Shown: in pieces, positions 58,242 through 64,000 of the stretch | Layout of the letters: every line of letters begins with the position of its first letter | How positions within the stretch are numbered: position 1 is the first letter of the stretch | Assembly: GCA_028819215.1 (NCBI GenBank) | Contig: JAPPMG010000031.1 | Coordinates: forward strand, 18,693-82,692 | DNA from: Bryobacterales bacterium | GTDB taxonomy: Bacteria; Acidobacteriota; Terriglobia; Bryobacterales; UBA6623 | DNA length: 64,000 bases | Direction of reading: 5' to 3' | The notes under the pieces: generated by a model | What the model was told of the DNA's origin: nothing | Databases searched by the model: none | The model's input: only the letters and a program-made list of their open reading frames with translations | Translations under genes and position numbers: made by a program

Positions 58242-59381
58242 TCAAAAGCGCGCAGACATGTGTCGGGCAAGCTTCTCGTTCGCGGTTCGGATCAGAGCCA
58301 CGTTCTCAGCGTCAGGGTTTTCCTGCTCGTCCAGCAGGCCATAGCGGCGGGCCCGGTTGCGCTGATAGGCGCCGCAAAGATGGAAGCCAATGCAACCTGG
58401 ATTCTCGTACAACCCGGCAAGAGTCTCGGCGTACCACCCGCCTTCGTTTCGCGTGAACTCCCCGGGCTCGGTGTTCCAGTTCATCTTCGCTGCGTCGGCC
58501 AGCAGTACGGGCTTGCCGGTCTTCTTGTGCCACTCAGGCAGATGAGTCAGCGGATGGCGGAAATCCTGGAATGACAGCACATCGACATACGGCAAAGCCG
58601 CATCGACGACCTCATCAGCGATCGGCTGGTTGGCCTCGTAGCGGTCTCCAAGAAGCAGATGATGCTTGTCGTAGCGGCGAATAGCGTCATGAGTCGTCTT
58701 GTAATACTGACGCGCCAGCGCCGTCAGCTCCTTCCTGCCCGCTTCGGTCTTCAGCCGCTCCGGATCGAAGATCGGGCCGCGCCACTGGTTTAGGGGCCGT
58801 TCGTGAATCCAGGTCGGGCAGTCACTGTAGAAGTAGCCGATCAGATCGCGCTCCTCGCTCAGCTCCGCGCAGTGTGCCCTAGCAACGTAGTCGCACCACT
58901 CCTCCCAGCCAGAGCTTGCGAAGTCGAAGTGCCGCGTATGCTGCTCCCACTGGTGGGATTCGACGAACGGCAGCAGGTGACAGTACGGCATGTCCAGAGC
59001 CATGTACTCATCGAGGGTGAATGAGCGCGAGTGCGCCCAGTTCCGAACCGAAACCTCTTGCACCCAACCGACGGAATTGAATCCCCAGCGCTTCAGATTC
59101 GGCACGACGGACTCTTCGATCCAGCGCAGCATGCTCCCGCCGTACTTCTCCCGCCAGATCCGGATGTTCTCCGGGTAGCGCAGGGTCGCCGGATCGATGT
59201 GGTTCAACCCGATGGTGAAGAAGGGCTCGCCGTCGGGCGTGATCAACCACCAGTGGCCGTCGCGTTCGCCGAGCGTGAAGAAGCCCGCAGGTTCCGACTG
59301 TGTTGTGGCTGTGGCCTTGACTGCCGCGCTCGCCCCAAGAGCAAGTGCATTGCGAAAGAACTGCCTTCGGCTAACTGTCAT
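58242..59381 (-). CDS. Tat-exported glycoside hydrolase-like protein (agarase-like)
   Basis: The 379-residue protein has a twin-arginine leader (VSRRQFFRNALALGASAA). GHWWLITPDGEPFFTIGLNHIDP near residue 42 and the later barrel-like segments (DLIGYFYSDCPTW, HLLLGDRYEANQP, VDVLSFQDFRHP, GKPVLLADAA) match exported proteins related to beta-agarases and clan GH-A hydrolases. The acid/base and nucleophile Glu or Asp cannot be assigned confidently. It likely acts on a polysaccharide outside the cell. Confidence 0.75.
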   Translation of the reverse strand: MTVSRRQFFRNALALGASAAVKATATTQSEPAGFFTLGERDGHWWLITPDGEPFFTIGLNHIDPATLRYPENIRIWREKYGGSMLRWIEESVVPNLKRWGFNSVGWVQEVSVRNWAHSRSFTLDEYMALDMPYCHLLPFVESHQWEQHTRHFDFASSGWEEWCDYVARAHCAELSEERDLIGYFYSDCPTWIHERPLNQWRGPIFDPERLKTEAGRKELTALARQYYKTTHDAIRRYDKHHLLLGDRYEANQPIADEVVDAALPYVDVLSFQDFRHPLTHLPEWHKKTGKPVLLADAAKMNWNTEPGEFTRNEGGWYAETLAGLYENPGCIGFHLCGAYQRNRARRYGLLDEQENPDAENVALIRTANEKLARHMSARF

Positions 59382-59543
59382 GTAGGTCCCCTCCCCGCTG
59401 TCGCCCCTCTGTGCCCAGCTTCAAGTCGGCTCGACGACCTCCAGCCTCTCTGAAGTCCTTAGGCCTTGATCTCATCGAGTGACGCTCGCTTTCTCGGACG
59501 CGGGCCTTCTCGAGCGCCGCCTTGCGGCTGCTGAGCCCAGTGT

Positions 59544-61115
59544 CTATGCCCGCTCGCGGTCTAGCAGTTTCTGCGTGAAGGCTCGCATCCTGCGGTCCAT
59601 GTCCGCGACCCGTTCAGGTTCCTGAAGCGCCAGGTTGTTCTGCTCGGCGGGATCTTCGCGCAGGTTGTAGAGTTCCGGCGCATCCTTGACGATCGAGCTC
59701 CTGTCAGAGGCCCTGGCCCGGGAGTTCTCGACGAACCAGTGGTAGCTCCACTCGTCGTGTCGGATGGAGATGCTTTCGTTGTAGTGGCAGCACACGGACT
59801 CGTCGCGGATCTGTTCCTGCTGGCCCAGGATCAGCGGCATCAGGCTCTCAGAGGTCATGTGGGCGGGCCTGTCGATTCCAAGCCAGTCGAGGACAGTCGC
59901 CGTAACGTCGGTCTGTTGGACATAGGAGTCGACCCGATCCACGCCGCCGGAGGGGTCCCGGATCATTAGGAAGGTCCGCGCCAGCTCTTCATAGCCCCAT
60001 GGCCTTACCTTGCGCACGATGCCGTGGTCGCCGAACGGCTCGCCATGATCGGTCATGACCACGATCATCGTGTTGTCGAACATTCCCATGCGTTTGACTT
60101 CAGCGAGGAAGTAGCCGACCCACGCATCGACGAAACGGACCACCGCCGCGTACAGTGCCAGCACCTGCCGCAGCTCTTCGGCGTCCAGATATCCGTCGCT
60201 GTCTCCCGGCGACGGACAGATATTGCGCACTTCCCAGCTCGCAAAGCCCGGATCGACTTGTTTGAGATAGCTCTCCGGCGGATCCCACGGCTCGTGTGGG
60301 CAGAAGTTGTCGATCCACAGGAACAGGTTTTCCTTGCGCGGCTGCTTTTCCAGCCACTCCACCGCCGATCGCATGATGCGCGGCGTGAAGTGATCCTCGT
60401 CGGTCTTCCAATCATGGCGGTTGGCGAGGTAGGTCCGGGTCTCACGCTCTTCGTTCTGGCCCGCCCCGCGAGGCTTGAACCAGCGCGAGACATCAATCGA
60501 GTCGATGATCGCCGGATCGCGCACGTACGGATCTTGCTCCTGGCCGCGCAGCCACTTGACATCGTCGAAGCCCCGCGAGAAGCCGTAGGACGGCTTGTGG
60601 AGGTGGTACGTGTCGCTGATCAAGGCAGTGCGGAAGCCCTCGCTCCAGAGGATCTCCGGCAGCAGCGGGTGATCCTCGGGATAGAGCACCTGCCAGCGGC
60701 GGAAGGGATAGGTGAAGCGCCCCGTGAGCAGGCTGGTGCGCACAGGGACGGTCGGCAGTCCTTCCGGGTAGGAGTGCGTAAAGAAGGTCGATTCGGCTGC
60801 GAACTGGTCCAAGTTTGGGGTGGGCGCCTTGGAATTGCCGAAAGCACCGAGGTGGTCCCAGCGGAAGCTGTCCAGCATCAGGACGATGACATTCTTGCCA
60901 TCGAAGCGTCGGCGGCTTGAGGGGCCCCAACTGGGCGGGAGAAAGACCCGGTCCCGACCCTCGAGCTCGTATCCGGCGTGGGCGAAGCCGCTGACCGGCG
61001 AAGGTCCCGATTGTCCAGCTGCATCTTCTCTGCAGCCCCAAAGGGCGGGCGAGGAAGCCAGCAGGGCAGCGGCGGAACTTTTGGCGAACTGGCGGCGAGT
61101 CGAGTCTGTCGGCAT
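59544..61115 (-). CDS. exported sulfatase-fold protein lacking the formylglycine cysteine
   Basis: A 523-residue protein of the sulfatase / alkaline phosphatase superfamily. It has a twin-arginine leader (STRRQFAKSSAAALLAS) and a lipobox ending at Cys28. The metal start is NVIVLMLDSFRWDHLG. Where sulfatases have CxPSR it reads T122-V-P-V-R126 followed by TSLLTGR, so the formylglycine precursor is replaced by Thr. VVMTDHGEPFGDHG and other metal motifs are intact. Thr nucleophiles occur in the phosphodiesterase branch of the superfamily, so it may be a phosphodiesterase or a non-sulfatase; loss of activity is the other option. Confidence 0.85.
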   Translation of the reverse strand: MPTDSTRRQFAKSSAAALLASSPALWGCREDAAGQSGPSPVSGFAHAGYELEGRDRVFLPPSWGPSSRRRFDGKNVIVLMLDSFRWDHLGAFGNSKAPTPNLDQFAAESTFFTHSYPEGLPTVPVRTSLLTGRFTYPFRRWQVLYPEDHPLLPEILWSEGFRTALISDTYHLHKPSYGFSRGFDDVKWLRGQEQDPYVRDPAIIDSIDVSRWFKPRGAGQNEERETRTYLANRHDWKTDEDHFTPRIMRSAVEWLEKQPRKENLFLWIDNFCPHEPWDPPESYLKQVDPGFASWEVRNICPSPGDSDGYLDAEELRQVLALYAAVVRFVDAWVGYFLAEVKRMGMFDNTMIVVMTDHGEPFGDHGIVRKVRPWGYEELARTFLMIRDPSGGVDRVDSYVQQTDVTATVLDWLGIDRPAHMTSESLMPLILGQQEQIRDESVCCHYNESISIRHDEWSYHWFVENSRARASDRSSIVKDAPELYNLREDPAEQNNLALQEPERVADMDRRMRAFTQKLLDRERA

Positions 61116-61247
61116 CGGGAATATCGAGGGTACCTGTGGGAATACTATATCCCGCCGGCTATGGAGCCTTCTCGTGGGCTAAGGATGTGCCGTGACCCTG
61201 CAGGGCTTGGCTTCGGCACGAATTTGCGACTGTAGAATGTTACCGAG

Positions 61248-63881
61248 ATGCGTCTTTGGCCCTTGGCGCTTCTAGCGCTCGCGCAGTTGGCAGCAGCGAC
61301 GCCGGAAGCGGAGTTCTTCGAATCCAAGGTGCGCCCCGTGCTCGCCCGCTGCTATGGCTGCCACGCCGAGAACGCGACAGCGGGGCTGCGTCTCGATTCA
61401 CGCGCCGGGCTGCTCAAGGGCGGCCGGTCCGGTCCTGCGATCGAGCCCGGGGATCCGGAAGGCAGCATCCTGCTGCACGCCATTCAGGGCATCAAGGGAC
61501 GCATGGGCATGCCGCCGGCTGGCAATCGAATCGAGCCCCATGCCGTCGAAGCGCTCGAGCAGTGGATTGCGATGGGGGCGCCGTGGCCGATGTCTCCCCG
61601 CGAGTTCTTTCAGGCGCGCGTCAAGCCCGTGTTGGAGTCAAAGTGCTTGGGCTGCCACCTGACGGAGCCGCAAGGCGGCCTGCGGATGGACTCGCTGGAG
61701 GCTCTGCTCAAGGGCGGCAAGTCAGGTCCTGCATTGGTCAAGGGCGATGCAGACGCCAGCCTGCTGGTCAAGGCCGTCCGCTACCAGCACGATCTAAAGA
61801 TGCCGCCGACGGGGCCCCTGCCGGCCGATGAGGCGGAGGACATCGCACGGTGGATCGCTGACGGGGCAGCTTGGACGGACGACGGCGGGGAAGCGCTCCA
61901 GCCGTACGAAATCAGCGAAGAGCACCGCCAGCACTGGGCTTTCCAGCCACTGCGGCAGGGCGCAGTGCCAGTTCCGGCAGGTGCCGACGACTCGGCCGAC
62001 GCCATTGACCGATTCCTGCTTGCGCGCCTAGAGCGGGAGGGCCTGAAGGCGTCTCCACTCGCCGGCAAGCGCACCATGATTCGGCGTCTGACCTTCGACT
62101 TGACCGGGCTGCCGCCCACGCCACAGGAGATCACGGATTTCTTGGCCGATGAATCCCAGACCGCGTATGCGGACTTGGTCGAGCGCCTCCTGCGGTCGCC
62201 GCGCTATGGCGAGCGCTGGGGGCGCCACTGGCTGGACTTGGTGCGTTATGCCGACACGGCTGGAGATTCCGGGGATTTTCCAGTGCCGGAGGCCTACAAG
62301 TACCGGAACTACGTGATCGACGCATTCCAAGGCGACAAGCCCTATGACGATTTCGTCCGCGAGCAGATTGCCGGCGACCTGCTGCCGTCGGACAGCGAGC
62401 CTGAGCGCTGGAGCAAGATCGTGGCCACCGGCTACCTAGCGATCTCCCGACGTATCGGGGTTAGCCCCCACCGGCTGCGCCACATCACTCTCGAGGACAC
62501 CATCGACAACCTCGGCAAGACCTTCCTAGGCCTTAGCGTGCAGTGTGCCCGCTGCCACGACCATAAGTTCGATCCGATCCCAACCGCCGACTACTACGCG
62601 CTCTACGGCATTCTGGACAGTTCGGTCTTCCCGCACGCTGGCGCGGAGCATCTGCCTTACCGCAGCAACTTCGTGTACCGAGTCGGAGCGGGCAAGGCCC
62701 GCGAAGTCTTGGCAGAGTACGAACAAGGCATCACGCACTGGAATGACCGCGAGCGGGAGAAGTTTCGCGAGTACCAGTCGTTCCAAAACAAGCTGATCAC
62801 CACTCCCGGACGCAACCGGATCGTTGTGTGGGACGAGTTGCAGGAACTCCGGGCCGAGCGCGCGGTCTTCGCCCGCACGGAGCCTCCGCTCGAGACGGCC
62901 TACGCCATCAGTGAGGGCGTCGGTCAGGATTCGCACATTCATCAGGCTGGCGATCCGCGCTCGAAGGGGCCCGAAGTTCGCCGCGGCTTCCTGCAGATCC
63001 TTGGCGGCGCCAAGCTGCCGCCGAGCTACGAGGGCAGCGGGCGCCGGTTGCTGGCTGATTGGATCGCCGACGAAGACAACCCGCTCACCGCTCGCGTGAT
63101 GGTCAACCGCATCTGGCATCACCACTTCGGTGCCGGACTGGTCAGCACGACCAGCGACTTCGGCGTGCGCGGCACGCCTCCCACGCACCCGGAGCTGCTG
63201 GACTACTTGGCCCGCTACTTCATCGACAGCGGTTGGTCGGTCAAGGCCATGCACCGCTTGATCGTCCACTCGCGGGCGTACCGTCAGGTCAGCTTCGATA
63301 GCGGTCACAACTTCGACAGGGACCCCCAGAACCAGCTCGTGTGGCGCTTCAACCGCAGACGCCTTGATGCGGAGCAGATTCGCGATTCGATCCTGGCGTT
63401 CAGCGGGGAACTCGATCTATCCAAAGGAGGACGGCACCCCTTCCCGCACCGCCGGACCTACTTCTACCGCCAGCACGAACCGTTCGCGAAATACTTCCCC
63501 ACCAACCGGCGCTCCGTGTACATCATGCAGGGGCGGATTCAGAAGAATCCGTACTTGGACTTGTTCGACGGGCCGGATGGCAATCTGCCACTGAGCGAGC
63601 GGAAGGCAACCACAACCACGCTGCAGGCGCTGTACCTGATGAACTCGGAGTTCATGCACGAGCAGGCTCAGGCCATGGCGGAGCGCTGGAGTGCCGACCT
63701 TCCGGTTCGGGCCGATTTCTTGGAGAGGGCGACCGAAACCATCTTCGCCCGCCCGCCAAGCCCGCAGGATGCTGAGCAAGCTGCGAGCTACTTTGCCACC
63801 GCCAGCGGCACGCAAGAGCAGAAGCGCGCTGGTTATCTGCGGGCCATGCTCGCCAGCAACGAGTTCTTGTTTGTCGACTAG
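61248..63881 (+). CDS. secreted DUF1549/DUF1553 protein with two tandem cytochrome domains
   Basis: An 877-residue protein with a signal peptide (1-18). Two consecutive planctomycete-type cytochrome domains follow: C35-Y-G-C38-H39 with LKGGRSGPAIEPGDPEGS, and C133-L-G-C136-H137 with LKGGKSGPALVKGDADAS, an evident internal duplication. DUF1549 (~250-450) carries a further C433-A-R-C436-H437, and DUF1553 (~590-860) completes the protein. TAGAAT at 61233-61238 lies just before the ATG as a likely -10 element. Probably an exported, multi-heme redox protein; the partner DUF1501 gene would be expected just beyond the window. Confidence 0.9.
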   Translation: MRLWPLALLALAQLAAATPEAEFFESKVRPVLARCYGCHAENATAGLRLDSRAGLLKGGRSGPAIEPGDPEGSILLHAIQGIKGRMGMPPAGNRIEPHAVEALEQWIAMGAPWPMSPREFFQARVKPVLESKCLGCHLTEPQGGLRMDSLEALLKGGKSGPALVKGDADASLLVKAVRYQHDLKMPPTGPLPADEAEDIARWIADGAAWTDDGGEALQPYEISEEHRQHWAFQPLRQGAVPVPAGADDSADAIDRFLLARLEREGLKASPLAGKRTMIRRLTFDLTGLPPTPQEITDFLADESQTAYADLVERLLRSPRYGERWGRHWLDLVRYADTAGDSGDFPVPEAYKYRNYVIDAFQGDKPYDDFVREQIAGDLLPSDSEPERWSKIVATGYLAISRRIGVSPHRLRHITLEDTIDNLGKTFLGLSVQCARCHDHKFDPIPTADYYALYGILDSSVFPHAGAEHLPYRSNFVYRVGAGKAREVLAEYEQGITHWNDREREKFREYQSFQNKLITTPGRNRIVVWDELQELRAERAVFARTEPPLETAYAISEGVGQDSHIHQAGDPRSKGPEVRRGFLQILGGAKLPPSYEGSGRRLLADWIADEDNPLTARVMVNRIWHHHFGAGLVSTTSDFGVRGTPPTHPELLDYLARYFIDSGWSVKAMHRLIVHSRAYRQVSFDSGHNFDRDPQNQLVWRFNRRRLDAEQIRDSILAFSGELDLSKGGRHPFPHRRTYFYRQHEPFAKYFPTNRRSVYIMQGRIQKNPYLDLFDGPDGNLPLSERKATTTTLQALYLMNSEFMHEQAQAMAERWSADLPVRADFLERATETIFARPPSPQDAEQAASYFATASGTQEQKRAGYLRAMLASNEFLFVD

Positions 63882-63905
63882 CGAAGATCGGCGACGGGAA
63901 GTCGC

Positions 63906-63953
63906 GGCCAGCCGTTGTTTTGAAGTCCGGCCGCCGCGCTTGTGCGGCTGGCC
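63906..63953 (+). terminator. hairpin downstream of the DUF1549/DUF1553 gene
   Basis: GGCCAGCCG (63906-63914) pairs perfectly with CGGCTGGCC (63945-63953) around a 30-base loop. The loop contains GGCCGCCGC, which can form an alternative hairpin with GCGGCTGGCC. There is no T-run. It may be a terminator or an attenuator-like element. Confidence 0.3.
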
Positions 63954-64000
63954 TGAAACACACTACGCGGTTTATCAAGGGACAGGGCGGGGTTGGCTAG

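Noticed and set aside
1..64000. tRNA genes, rRNA, CRISPR arrays and insertion sequences
   Set aside because: The intergenic stretches were read for T-loop-like GGTTCGA sequences with pairing arms, regularly spaced repeats and transposase frames; none gave a consistent structure.

Overview
The window is about 64 kb of GC-rich bacterial chromosome. It is built like an environmental Acidobacteriota genome (Bryobacterales/Solibacter-like), with Planctomycetota or Verrucomicrobiota as the main alternatives. The reasons are several sulfatases, secreted 'planctomycete-type' cytochrome families (DUF1549/DUF1553, DUF1592, DUF1501, DUF1552), a CRTAC1/UnbV-type protein, PQQ-like beta-propellers and many Tat or lipoprotein signals. 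No rRNA, tRNA, CRISPR array, insertion sequence or complete prophage was seen. The taxonomic call is inference, because no phylogeny could be run.

Layout. 1-512: the C-terminal end of a CRTAC1/UnbV protein. 711-2515: a GNAT acetyltransferase coupled to a sulfatase. 2734-12263: a complete nitrate assimilation locus. On the minus strand a fused nitrite reductase NirB-NirD is followed by a GAF-ANTAR antiterminator. Divergently on the plus strand lie a four-cluster ferredoxin fused to a DmsC-like membrane anchor, a molybdopterin nitrate reductase and a NarK-type transporter. 12403-16759: a PQQ-like beta-propeller and a tripartite tricarboxylate transporter (TctC-TctB-TctA). 17258-18757: a BrnTA toxin-antitoxin pair and a HAD phosphatase. 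18869-21148: malic enzyme MaeB. 21305-24430: a small cytochrome, an esterase and a small anchored protein. 24616-25131: a second BrnT fused in frame to a BrnA-like tail. 25227-32246: a sulfatase, an intradiol dioxygenase-like protein with an odd insert, a beheaded sulfatase remnant and a DUF1592/DUF1552 pair. 32906-35491: gyrA. 35712-41312: a DUF1549-DUF1501-PPC operon. 41701-43287: a B12-type radical SAM protein. 43678-44664: a lone DUF932 protein. 44718-45913: an SDR and DUF309. 45965-52388: PIG-L deacetylase, amidohydrolase, beta-propeller and cysteine hydrolase. 52810-61115: esterase, TIM-barrel lipoprotein, sulfatase, amidohydrolase, agarase-like protein and a sulfatase-fold protein whose nucleophile is Thr. 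61248-63881: a DUF1549/DUF1553 protein with two tandem cytochrome domains.

How it fits together. The best-defined system is nitrate assimilation: import by NarK, reduction by the cytoplasmic Mo enzyme with electrons apparently drawn from the quinone pool through the ferredoxin-anchor fusion, then reduction to ammonium by NirBD. The GAF-ANTAR protein is the likely regulator, and two tandem stem-loops in the divergent leader are its candidate RNA target. Much of the rest is an exported degradative repertoire of sulfatases, esterases, deacetylases, an agarase-like protein and secreted multi-domain cytochromes, which fits scavenging of sulfated or acylated polysaccharide. Substrates cannot be assigned from sequence alone.
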